Part shown: piece after piece, positions 1 through 7,371 of the stretch
How positions within the stretch are numbered: position 1 is the stretch's first letter
Layout: each line of letters opens with the position of its first letter
From: an uncultured Blautia sp.
GTDB lineage: Bacteria; Bacillota; Clostridia; Lachnospirales; Lachnospiraceae
Direction: 5' to 3'
Length of the DNA stretch: 64,000 nucleotides
Assembly: GCA_900540785.1 (NCBI GenBank)
Contig: UQHF01000019.1
Location: 1-64,000 of the forward strand
Notes under the pieces: model-generated
What the model was told of the DNA's origin: nothing
What the model saw: the letters and a program-made list of their open reading frames with translations, nothing else
Databases searched by the model: none
Program-made: the position numbers and the translations under genes

Positions 1-1607
1 CCCTCTTTTGAATCATGGATGTCAGCACAGAAAAATCCGTTGCGGACAAACTGATAGCTGTCATAGCCTTTTGCCTCCATAAGAGACGGCTCCACATATG
101 CCGTTACCTTTGTAAGAGAATTCGGGTTCACATTCAGAGAACCGTCCTCTTTATTATACACGCCTTTTTCCTCATCTACAATGTTTTCATAAAGACGCAC
201 TTCTGCTTTTCCTGCATTGGAAGCCTCTACCCAGTGAATCGTTCCTTTTACTTTTCTTCCGTCCGGTGCGTTTCCGCCCTTTGTCTCCGGATCGTAAGTA
301 CAGTGGACTACGCGCACTGTGCCGTCCTCATCTGCCTCATAACCTGTACAGGTAACAAAATAAGCGTTCATTAAGCGCACTTCTGTTCCCACAAACAGTC
401 TCTTATATTTTTTCGGAGGATCGATCATAAAGTCTTCTCTCTCGATATAAAGTTCTTTTCCAAACGGGATCTTACGATTTCCGAGAGATTCGTTTTCCAT
501 GTTATTTGGTGCTTCCAGATATTCCACCTGTCCCTCCGGATAATTGTCGATCACCAGCTTGACCGGATCGAGAACTGCCATCAGACGCGGGCGTTTTAAT
601 TTCAGATCCTCGCGGATACAGTATTCCAGCATTGCGTAATCTACGGAGCTGTTCGCCTTTGACACTCCGCAAAGATCCACAAACATTTTGATAGATTCCG
701 GTGTAAATCCACGGCGGCGCAGAGCTGCGATAGATACAAGTCTCGGATCGTCCCAGCCATCTACAATTCCGTCTTCTACCAGTTTTTTAATGTATCGTTT
801 TCCTGTTACCACATTTGTAAGGTACAGCTTTGCAAACTCAATCTGCTTTGGAGGATGCGAATATTCCAGCTCTCTTACCACCCAGTCGTAGAGAGGTCTG
901 TGGTCCTCAAATTCCAGAGTACAGATAGAGTGAGTAATTCCCTCGATCGCGTCCTCGATCGGGTGAGCAAAGTCATACATCGGGTAGATGCACCACTTGT
1001 CTCCTGTGTTGTGATGTGTCATATGTGCCACACGGTAAATAACCGGGTCACGCATATTCATATTCGGAGATGCCATATCAATTTTAGCACGGAGTACCTT
1101 TTCTCCGTCTCCATATTTTCCTTCTTTCATCTCTTCAAAAAGCTTCAGGTTTTCCTCTACGCTTCTGTTTCTGTAAGGACTCTCTTTTCCAGGCTCAGTG
1201 AGGGTTCCTCTGTACTGGCGGATCTCCTCTGCGTTTAAATCGCACACAAAAGCTTTTCCCTTTTTAATAAGCTTTACGGCAGCCTCATACATCTGCTCAA
1301 AATAATCAGATGCAAAAAACAGTCTGTCCTCCCAGTCTGCTCCCAGCCATTTAATATCTTCTTTGATGGACTCTACAAACTCAATCTTCTCTTTTGTAGG
1401 GTTTGTGTCGTCAAAGCGCATATTAAACTTTCCGTTGTACTCCTTTGCAAGACCGTAATTCAGAAGAATAGACTTTGCATGTCCAATATGCAGATAGCCG
1501 TTTGGTTCCGGTGGGAAACGTGTGTGTACGGTATCGTAAACACCCTCTGCCAGGTCTTTATCAATGATGTTTTCAATAAAATTTTTTGAAACAGTTTCGT
1601 TCTCCAT
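1..1607 (-). CDS. glnS: Glutaminyl-tRNA synthetase, 3' end beyond window
   Basis: Class I aminoacyl-tRNA synthetase that charges tRNA-Gln with glutamine in the cytoplasm. Reading back from the start, the protein begins MENETVSKNFIENII and soon shows the class I HIGH box as HIGH in PPEPNGYLHIGHAKS, followed by FDDTNP and the YPMYDFAHPIEDAIEGITHS segment typical of GlnRS. The C-terminal beta-barrel region is also visible, but the stop lies beyond the left edge (about 535 codons are present, against roughly 550-560 for the family). The start ATG has a strong AGGAGGG site upstream. It lies 35 bases after a tRNA-Thr gene and probably shares its promoter. The alternative, a GluRS, is less likely because of the GlnRS-type anticodon-binding barrel. 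Confidence 0.95.
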   Translation of the reverse strand, partial: MENETVSKNFIENIIDKDLAEGVYDTVHTRFPPEPNGYLHIGHAKSILLNYGLAKEYNGKFNMRFDDTNPTKEKIEFVESIKEDIKWLGADWEDRLFFASDYFEQMYEAAVKLIKKGKAFVCDLNAEEIRQYRGTLTEPGKESPYRNRSVEENLKLFEEMKEGKYGDGEKVLRAKIDMASPNMNMRDPVIYRVAHMTHHNTGDKWCIYPMYDFAHPIEDAIEGITHSICTLEFEDHRPLYDWVVRELEYSHPPKQIEFAKLYLTNVVTGKRYIKKLVEDGIVDGWDDPRLVSIAALRRRGFTPESIKMFVDLCGVSKANSSVDYAMLEYCIREDLKLKRPRLMAVLDPVKLVIDNYPEGQVEYLEAPNNMENESLGNRKIPFGKELYIEREDFMIDPPKKYKRLFVGTEVRLMNAYFVTCTGYEADEDGTVRVVHCTYDPETKGGNAPDGRKVKGTIHWVEASNAGKAEVRLYENIVDEEKGVYNKEDGSLNVNPNSLTKVTAYVEPSLMEAKGYDSYQFVRNGFFCADIHDSKE

Positions 1608-1642
1608 CTCTGTCCCTCCTAAAATTTATGGTACAAAAAAAG

Positions 1643-1714
1643 AGCTGATGACGGGAATTGAACCCGTGACCCCTTCCTTACCAAGGAAGTGCTCTACCTC
1701 TGAGCCACATCAGC
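1643..1714 (-). tRNA. tRNA-Thr (anticodon GGU)
   Basis: The minus strand folds as a cloverleaf of 72 bases. The acceptor arms GCTGATG and CATCAGC pair fully. The anticodon stem is CTTCC/GGAAG and the 7-base loop TTGGTAA places GGT at the anticodon, which reads ACC and ACU threonine codons. The T-arm carries GGTTCAATTCC. CCA is not encoded. The gene sits between sigH and glnS, with its own good promoter just after the sigH stop. Confidence 0.95.
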
Positions 1715-1754
1715 ATCTCTGTTCACGGCAGCATGATGCCGCTCACAGTTGATT

Positions 1755-1783
1755 ATGTTATCAGAATTTTATTCTGTTGTCAA
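1755..1783 (-). promoter_or_regulatory. Sigma-A type promoter for tRNA-Thr and glnS
   Basis: On the minus strand a perfect -35 TTGACA is followed after 17 bases by TAACAT as -10. It begins just downstream of the sigH stop and reads toward tRNA-Thr, so the tRNA and glnS can be transcribed independently of the sigH operon. Confidence 0.7.
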
Positions 1784-1786
1784 CAC

Positions 1787-2368
1787 TTAGCAGGAAAATT
1801 TTTTAATCTTTGTGCGGATACGGCGCATGGCATTGTCAACGGATTTGGGAGACTTACCAAGAAGCTCTCCAATCTGCTGATAACTGTTTCCGTCCAGATA
1901 ACAGTCAAGCACTCTGTTTTCCATAGGGCTTAAACATCGCTTGATCTCTTCTCTTAAATTTTCCGCATTTTCCTGATCGATCAGAATTGATTCCGGATTT
2001 TCCATATGGAAATCTTCGAAATTCCCTTCTTCGTCTTCATGGCTTAAAGAAACATAGGAATTTAAAGGCTGGTGCTTCTGTCTGTTGGAATTTTGAATGG
2101 CATTATACATCTGCCTGTCAATGCAGAGCCTTGCAAACGTCTGGAAAGATGCTTCTTTATCCGGCTGATAATCCCGCACAGCCTTAAAAAGCCCTATCAT
2201 TCCCTCCTGGATCAGATCGTCTGTATCTCCACCTATGAGAAACATGGCTCTTGCCTTTTTCCGCACCAGTTCCTTATATTTTTCCATAAGGTAATCTGAT
2301 ATGCCCTCCTCCCCTTTTCGGAATCGGGCAATCAGCTCCTCGTCTTTTATATTGTCGTACCGGCTCAT
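1787..2368 (-). CDS. sigH: RNA polymerase sigma-H factor (sporulation/stationary phase)
   Basis: Sigma-70 family factor that directs RNA polymerase to early sporulation and transition-phase promoters. The 193-residue protein has region 2 (LIQEGMIGLFKAVRDYQPD and FQTFARLCIDRQMYNAIQ) and a C-terminal region 4 helix-turn-helix (SYQQIGELLGKSPKSVDNA). The SRYDNIKDEELIARFRKGE opening and the length fit SigH (Spo0H). Its place downstream of cysS, mrnC and rlmB is the conserved Firmicutes order for sigH, which supports the name. It is the last protein gene of the operon that starts at the glycerol-1-phosphate dehydrogenase gene. Confidence 0.95.
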   Translation of the reverse strand: MSRYDNIKDEELIARFRKGEEGISDYLMEKYKELVRKKARAMFLIGGDTDDLIQEGMIGLFKAVRDYQPDKEASFQTFARLCIDRQMYNAIQNSNRQKHQPLNSYVSLSHEDEEGNFEDFHMENPESILIDQENAENLREEIKRCLSPMENRVLDCYLDGNSYQQIGELLGKSPKSVDNAMRRIRTKIKKFSC

Positions 2369-2396
2369 TCTGCCTCCGCTGTCTTTCTGTTCTGTC

Positions 2397-3134
2397 TTAT
2401 TTTACTGACAGGCGCTGTCTCACAATCTCATATGCAAGTACACCTGCTGCCACAGATGCGTTGAGAGAGTCAATCTCTCCTTTCATGGGAATGGAAGCAA
2501 TATAATCGCATTTTTCCCGGATCAGGCGGCTGACGCCCTCTCCCTCGTTTCCGATCACAAGGCCGATCGGTCCTGTAAGGTTCAGGCGGTACATGGTTTC
2601 TCCGCCCATGTCCGCACATGCAAACCAGATACCTTTTTCTTTTAACTCATCAATGGTTTTCCCAAGATTCGTCACTTTTGCCACAGGCGTATAATTTAAC
2701 GCTCCTGCAGATGTTTTCGCCACTGTGGAGGTAAGTCCCACTGCCCGGCGTTTCGGAATGATCACTCCGTGAGCGCCTGCCAGGTTCGCGGTACGGATGA
2801 TCGCTCCAAGATTATGTGGATCTTCAATTCCGTCAAGAAGAAAGATAAACGGCGGCTCGCCTTTCTCTTCTGCCTTTTTCAAAATATCTTCCACCTCAGC
2901 GTACTCATAAGCAGCCACCTGGGCAATGACGCCCTGATGCGCACCTGTCTCGCTTAGCTGGTCCAGACGTTCTTTGGGAACGAAGTTTATAATTGTATCA
3001 TGTTTTCTCGCTTCTCTTGCAATGCTTCGCACCGGTCCGTCCTGACAGCCGTCCAGAATAAAAAGCTTATCTACGCATCTTCCTGCGCGAAAGGCTTCCA
3101 TGACCGCATTGCGTCCTTCTATCTGCTCGCTCAT
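2397..3134 (-). CDS. rlmB: 23S rRNA (guanosine-2'-O-)-methyltransferase RlmB
   Basis: SpoU/TrmH-family enzyme that methylates the 2'-OH of a conserved guanosine in 23S rRNA using SAM. The 245-residue protein opens with EGRNAVMEAFRAGR, the substrate-binding N-domain, and carries the knotted SPOUT motifs DGIEDPHNLGAIIRTANLAG, GLVIGNEGEGVSRLI and IPMKGEIDSLNASVAAGV. The start overlaps the mrnC stop in ATGA, so the two are translationally coupled. Order mrnC-rlmB-sigH is conserved in Firmicutes. TrmH paralogues are similar, but context favours RlmB. Confidence 0.93.
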   Translation of the reverse strand: MSEQIEGRNAVMEAFRAGRCVDKLFILDGCQDGPVRSIAREARKHDTIINFVPKERLDQLSETGAHQGVIAQVAAYEYAEVEDILKKAEEKGEPPFIFLLDGIEDPHNLGAIIRTANLAGAHGVIIPKRRAVGLTSTVAKTSAGALNYTPVAKVTNLGKTIDELKEKGIWFACADMGGETMYRLNLTGPIGLVIGNEGEGVSRLIREKCDYIASIPMKGEIDSLNASVAAGVLAYEIVRQRLSVK

Positions 3135-3580
3135 TTTTTTCTTTTCTCCTTAATTGCCTGCTCCTGTGCAGTCAGTCCTGCATGAACAAGCTCTGTCATA
3201 CGTGTAAAATCTTCTTTCAGATACAGATACCCTATAAGCGCCTCAAACCCGGTAGCCCGCCTGTAATCCGACATAGTGGCGTGTTTTGCCATTGTGGGAG
3301 AGTGGGCGTTTCTGCCTCTTCTGTACACTCCCGCTTCTTCTTCCGTCAGCATGGGCTCCAGCACTTCCATCATAGCTGACTGGGAGGCAGCCTTTACAAG
3401 GCTGCTTGCCTGCTTATGAAGACGGTTTACAGGACAGTTTCCTCTCTTTACAAGAACGGTACGCACGATCAGCTCGTACACCCCGTCCCCGATATATGCC
3501 AGAGTCAGAGGAGAATAGGTACGTAAATCCATATCCTTTAATTCAAATATTTCTTTTAGATTTTTTAAGCCCGTTTCCAT
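3131..3580 (-). CDS. mrnC: Mini-ribonuclease III (23S rRNA maturation)
   Basis: RNase III-like endonuclease without a double-stranded RNA-binding domain, which matures 23S rRNA ends. The 149 residues cover one RNase III fold, with the signature LAYIGDGVYELIVRT near residue 30 (the acidic metal-binding residue in IGD) and FEALIGYLYL near the C terminus. The chosen start overlaps the end of cysS by 16 bases and has GAAGG upstream. A second methionine at residue 17 is a possible start but would remove part of the conserved N-terminus. It is coupled to rlmB downstream by an ATGA overlap. Confidence 0.92.
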   Translation of the reverse strand: METGLKNLKEIFELKDMDLRTYSPLTLAYIGDGVYELIVRTVLVKRGNCPVNRLHKQASSLVKAASQSAMMEVLEPMLTEEEAGVYRRGRNAHSPTMAKHATMSDYRRATGFEALIGYLYLKEDFTRMTELVHAGLTAQEQAIKEKRKK

Positions 3581-4974
3581 TTTACGCCTTCCCGGGTATC
3601 TTTCAGAATAATGCCTTTTTCCAGAAGCTCATCTCTGATCTCATCTGCCCTTGCAAAATTCTTTGCCTTTCTCGCTTCCTGGCGTTCTTCAATGAGAGCT
3701 TCAATTTCTTTATCCAGGATTTCTTCTTTTTTGATCACCTTCAGACCCAGAACATCGGCAAGCTTCACAAGCTGTGAAAGAAGTGCATCTGCAAAAGCAG
3801 CGCTGCTCTTCTCTGTCACATTTGTATTTGCAAATTTAACAAGCTCAAAAATTGCTGCCAGTGCGTCTGCTGTGTTAAAGTCATCTTCCATAGCAGCCTC
3901 AAATTTCGCAGTAAAGCCTTCTGCCTCAGTAAGAAGTGTTTTCTCTTCTTCCAGAAGTTCCGAAATAGCTGCGTTTTCTTTTCTGTCTTTTAAGCGTCCT
4001 GCGCCCTCTGTAATACGCTCCAGCGCGTTTTTGGAAGCTTCCATTAAATCCGAGCTGAAATTTAACGGACTTCTGTAATGTGCGTTCAGCATAAAGAAAC
4101 GAAGCACCTGCAGATCATACTGCTCGCTGATTTCCCGGACAGTACGGAAATTTCCAAGAGATTTTGACATTTTTCGGTTATCAATATTTAAAAAGGCGTT
4201 GTGAAGCCAATATCTTGCAAATTGTTTTCCGTTGCAGCACTCGCTCTGTGCGATTTCATTTTCATGGTGTGGAAACACAAGGTCCTCGCCGCCTGCGTGA
4301 ATATCGATTTCCTCTCCCAGATATTTTTTTGACATAACGGAGCACTCAATATGCCAGCCGGGACGTCCGTCACACCAGGGTGAGGTCCAGAATGGCTCTC
4401 CTTCTTTTTTCGGTTTCCACAGTACGAAATCAAGCGGGTCTTCCTTCTGTTCTTCTCCGGATACCTGAAGAGAACGGAAGCCGGACTGCAGGTCGTCCAG
4501 ATTTTTGTGGGAAAGCTTTCCGTATTCTTTGAATTTTTTCACGCGGAAATATACTGTGCCGTCTTTTGCAGCATAGGCATATCCTTTATCCACAAGAGTC
4601 TGGATCATCTCGATCATACCATCGATTTCCTGTGTTGCAAGCGGGTGGGTGGTTGCAGGTTTGACATTCATTCCCTCCATATCCTTCTTGCATTCCGCAA
4701 TATAACGGCTGGAAATCTCTTCTGCACTCACGCCTTCCTCAATGGCTTTTTTGATGATCTTATCGTCCACATCTGTAAAATTGGATACGAAATTCACTTC
4801 ATATCCCTTATATTCCATATAGCGGCGTACTGTATCAAATACGATCATAGGACGCGCGTTTCCAATATGGATCAGATTATATACCGTCGGACCGCATACA
4901 TACATTTTTACCTTGCCTTCTTCCAAAGGCACAAACTCTTCTTTTCTTCTTGTAAGAGTATTAAAAAGTTTCAT
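3565..4974 (-). CDS. cysS: Cysteinyl-tRNA synthetase
   Basis: Class I synthetase that charges tRNA-Cys. The 469-residue protein has the HIGH-type motif in YNLIHIGNARPMIVFD, zinc-ligand regions including MYVCGPTVY and WHIECSVMS, the EDLVFPHHENEIAQSE segment and the KMSKS loop in RKMSKSLGNF. The C-terminal part is the usual helical anticodon domain, ending ILKDTREGVKWKR. Length is normal. It follows ispF by 27 bases and has GGAGG upstream of the start. The 5' end of mrnC overlaps its 3' end. Confidence 0.97.
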   Translation of the reverse strand: MKLFNTLTRRKEEFVPLEEGKVKMYVCGPTVYNLIHIGNARPMIVFDTVRRYMEYKGYEVNFVSNFTDVDDKIIKKAIEEGVSAEEISSRYIAECKKDMEGMNVKPATTHPLATQEIDGMIEMIQTLVDKGYAYAAKDGTVYFRVKKFKEYGKLSHKNLDDLQSGFRSLQVSGEEQKEDPLDFVLWKPKKEGEPFWTSPWCDGRPGWHIECSVMSKKYLGEEIDIHAGGEDLVFPHHENEIAQSECCNGKQFARYWLHNAFLNIDNRKMSKSLGNFRTVREISEQYDLQVLRFFMLNAHYRSPLNFSSDLMEASKNALERITEGAGRLKDRKENAAISELLEEEKTLLTEAEGFTAKFEAAMEDDFNTADALAAIFELVKFANTNVTEKSSAAFADALLSQLVKLADVLGLKVIKKEEILDKEIEALIEERQEARKAKNFARADEIRDELLEKGIILKDTREGVKWKRA

Positions 4975-5001
4975 GTCTGTTTTCCTCCACTCTCTTCTCT
5001 T

Positions 5002-5469
5002 TTATACCAGAAGGCAGATTGCCTGAGCGGCAATTCCCTCTTCACTTCCTGTAAATCCAAGACCTTCCTCTGTCGTCGCCTTTACATTGAGACAGTCAAC
5101 AGAAATTTCCATTGCCTCCGCCATGTTTTCGCGCATTTTCAAAATATGGGGCGCCATCTTCGGTTTCTGTGCAATGATGGTTGCATCTATATTTCCTATT
5201 GTATATCCGTGTTTCTTTAAAAGCTCCGTCACATGGCGAAGAAGAAGGATACTGGAAATCCCCTTATAAGCCGGATCTGTATCCGGAAAGTGCTTTCCTA
5301 TGTCCCCAAGCGCTGCCGCTCCTAAAAGCGCATCCATTACCGCATGAACAAGAACGTCTGCATCGGAATGTCCGAGAAGTCCTTTTTCCCACGGAATCTC
5401 CACGCCTCCTAAAATCAGCTTTCTTCCTTCTGTCAGTCTGTGTACATCGTAACCCATTCCAACCCGCAT
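5002..5469 (-). CDS. ispF: 2-C-methyl-D-erythritol 2,4-cyclodiphosphate synthase
   Basis: Fifth step of the non-mevalonate (MEP) isoprenoid pathway: it cyclises CDP-methylerythritol 2-phosphate and releases CMP. The 155-residue protein shows the DVHRLTEGRKLILGG opening with the D-x-H zinc ligands, then LGHSDADVLVHAVMDALLGA, IGKHFPDTDPAYKG and the C-terminal KATTEEGLGFTGSEEGIAAQA. Length matches the trimeric single-domain enzyme. It lies 23 bases after a glycerol-1-phosphate dehydrogenase gene, a neighbour that also serves lipid synthesis. Confidence 0.97.
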   Translation of the reverse strand: MRVGMGYDVHRLTEGRKLILGGVEIPWEKGLLGHSDADVLVHAVMDALLGAAALGDIGKHFPDTDPAYKGISSILLLRHVTELLKKHGYTIGNIDATIIAQKPKMAPHILKMRENMAEAMEISVDCLNVKATTEEGLGFTGSEEGIAAQAICLLV

Positions 5470-5492
5470 ATTTTTCCTCCCAAAGTCAATGG

Positions 5493-6758
5493 CTATATTT
5501 CCAGCATCTTACTTACGCGCATAAAAGTCAGTCTTCTTCTCACATATGGAGAAAGGCGAAGACTTAACTCCTTCTCTTCTTTTGAAAGCCCTATATCATT
5601 TAAGCTTCTTCGGCAGCCTGCTTTTTCAAGGAGCGCCTTCATCTCTTCCGGTTCCGGAAGCTTTTCTATAATTTCTGCGATTTCAGGCAGACGCTCTTTT
5701 AAATATTCCGGCTGCACTTCCAGAAGAAGCTCCGGTTCGTTTTCTTTTCTGATTTTTTCAAGAATTCCTTTTTTTCCGAAGGTTTCCAGAAGAAGCTCTT
5801 CATCGCTGTCTTCGTATTCCTTTACTTTGCAGCGTTTTTCTGAAATTGCCTTTGCAAGCCTTTTATATTCTTCCAGTACAAGCATGGTTCCCACGGAAAC
5901 TTTTTCCCCGTGAAGAGCGTCCAGAGGTCCGTTGATCACTTCCATTTCCCAGAAATGGGACATATGGTGCTCTGCTCCTGACGCCGGTCTCGAATTTCCT
6001 GCCATCTGCATGGCGAGTCCGGAAAGGATCAGCCCGTACATCAGCTTTTCACAGGCTTCCTCCTCACCTGACGCAATGGCACGAAGGCTTCCCTTTACAG
6101 CTTTTAACGCTTTCTCCTCCATCTCTGCCAGATATTCACAGTAATATTCTCCTGTCAGAAGATTTGCGATCTTCCAGTCTGCAAGGCAAATATATTTTCC
6201 CATCAGATCCGATACACCCGATGCAGTCAGACGCCCGGGGGCTTTTGCAAAAATATCGGTATCTGCATAGACACACAGCGGGGCAGCGCAGGGAATTGTC
6301 TTTTTTACCCCTTCCCAGGTCATGGCTGCCACTGTGGATACGAATCCGTCCACACTTGCTGCAGTTGGTACTGATACAAAAGGAATTTTATATCTGTGGG
6401 CAACAAAACGGCTGATGTCATGAATGGTTCCGGAGCCAACTGCCAGAATCAGATCAATATCTTCATCCATATTGTTTTCCACAATCTCTACTGCATGTTC
6501 ATCTGCATGAAGCCCCTCTGCTTCCAGAACAAGAACCTGGCATCTGTCACTTATATCTTCCATCTCTTCTTCTGCAAAGCAGCAGGTATTTGTATCACAG
6601 ATTAAAAGAGGGGAAATATAATTTTTCAGAAATCCTTCTGACATCTCCTCTTCCAGTTTCTTTACGGCTCCTGATTCAATTAAAATTTCCTTTACATCTA
6701 TGTGGTGTTCCCTTCCGCAGCTACAAGGTCGGGCAAAATCGTCCGCATCGACTCGCAT
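5493..6758 (-). CDS. sn-glycerol-1-phosphate dehydrogenase family protein
   Basis: Member of the metal-dependent polyol dehydrogenase family close to AraM/EgsA, which reduces dihydroxyacetone phosphate to sn-glycerol-1-phosphate. The 421 residues include the nucleotide-binding GSGTIHDISRFVAHR, the family motif TAASVDGFVST, a metal-ligand aspartate in GVSDLMGK and histidines in GAEHHMSHFWE and DALHGEKVSVG. The C-terminal 100 residues are helical and acidic. First gene of the operon that continues to ispF, cysS, mrnC, rlmB and sigH, with a clear promoter upstream. The exact substrate is inferred from the family. In Bacillus the product feeds heptaprenylglyceryl phosphate synthesis. Confidence 0.85.
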   Translation of the reverse strand: MRVDADDFARPCSCGREHHIDVKEILIESGAVKKLEEEMSEGFLKNYISPLLICDTNTCCFAEEEMEDISDRCQVLVLEAEGLHADEHAVEIVENNMDEDIDLILAVGSGTIHDISRFVAHRYKIPFVSVPTAASVDGFVSTVAAMTWEGVKKTIPCAAPLCVYADTDIFAKAPGRLTASGVSDLMGKYICLADWKIANLLTGEYYCEYLAEMEEKALKAVKGSLRAIASGEEEACEKLMYGLILSGLAMQMAGNSRPASGAEHHMSHFWEMEVINGPLDALHGEKVSVGTMLVLEEYKRLAKAISEKRCKVKEYEDSDEELLLETFGKKGILEKIRKENEPELLLEVQPEYLKERLPEIAEIIEKLPEPEEMKALLEKAGCRRSLNDIGLSKEEKELSLRLSPYVRRRLTFMRVSKMLEI

Positions 6759-6801
6759 GTGTTTCTCTCCTCCTGATTTTCATAAACTTTTATAACTCGG
6801 T

Positions 6802-6830
6802 ATTATACACGATTTTTGTGTAAAAAGCAA
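6802..6830 (-). promoter_or_regulatory. Sigma-A type promoter of the G1PDH-ispF-cysS-sigH operon
   Basis: Minus-strand TTGCTT and TATAAT hexamers separated by 17 bases, placed about 45 bases before the dehydrogenase start. The ridA terminator ends just upstream, so this is where the operon starts. Confidence 0.7.
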
Positions 6831-6836
6831 TGCAGG

Positions 6837-6885
6837 AAAAACCCTCCGAAGCAGGTATATGAACCTGACAAACCGGAGGGTTTTC
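6837..6885 (-). terminator. Intrinsic terminator of ridA
   Basis: The 11-base arms AAAACCCTCCG and CGGAGGGTTTT enclose a second small hairpin (CAGGT/ACCTG). Read on the minus strand the stem ends in a T run. It follows the ridA stop by about 20 bases. Confidence 0.85.
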
Positions 6886-6903
6886 TATCTGCATATTTTA
6901 TTT

Positions 6904-7281
6904 TTACGCTTCGATCGCCGCAATGACTTCCACTTCGCAGAGTACATTCTTCGGAAGTGTTTTTACAGCAACACAGGAACGTGCAGGCTTATTGACGAAA
7001 TATTTTGCGTATACTTCGTTAAATGCTGCAAAATCTCCCATATCAGCAAGGAAACAGGTTGTCTTTATCGCGTTTTCAAATCCGGTTCCCGCCTCTTTTA
7101 AAACAGCGTCCAGATTTTTCATTACCTGCTCTGCCTGTTCTTCAATGGTGCTTCCTGCAATTTCTCCTGTTGCAGGATTTACCGGGATCTGACCTGAAGT
7201 AAACAGTACGTTCTGGAATACGATTGCCTGGGAATATGGTCCGATGGCTGCCGGAGCCTTGTCTGTGTGAATGACTTTCAT
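6904..7281 (-). CDS. ridA: RidA family enamine/imine deaminase
   Basis: Small trimeric YjgF/YER057c/UK114 protein that hydrolyses reactive 2-aminoacrylate and related imines released by PLP enzymes, protecting cells from their damage. The 125 residues show the family signature: AIGPYSQAIVFQNVLFTSG near the N terminus, GEIAGSTIEEQAEQVMKNL in the middle, and ARSCVAVKTLPKNVLCEVEV with the conserved arginine near the C terminus. Single-gene unit with its own promoter and terminator. Strong AAGGGAG ribosome site. Confidence 0.95.
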   Translation of the reverse strand: MKVIHTDKAPAAIGPYSQAIVFQNVLFTSGQIPVNPATGEIAGSTIEEQAEQVMKNLDAVLKEAGTGFENAIKTTCFLADMGDFAAFNEVYAKYFVNKPARSCVAVKTLPKNVLCEVEVIAAIEA

Positions 7282-7325
7282 AACAAAATCTCCCTTCTTA
7301 TTTATATTGTTATTTTGTTGATTTC

Positions 7326-7354
7326 ATTGTATATCAAAAAATTATTAGGGTCAA
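7326..7354 (-). promoter_or_regulatory. Sigma-A type promoter of ridA
   Basis: Minus-strand TTGACC and TACAAT with a 17-base spacer, about 45 bases before the ridA start. It sits between ridA and the end of the serine hydrolase gene upstream. Confidence 0.65.
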
Positions 7355-7371
7355 TGATTTTTTTTGTATTT

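Noticed and set aside
4507..5220. Plus-strand open frame of 237 codons across cysS and ispF
   Set aside because: It crosses two well-supported minus-strand genes, and its residues (His, Phe, Ile rich) are typical of antisense frames.
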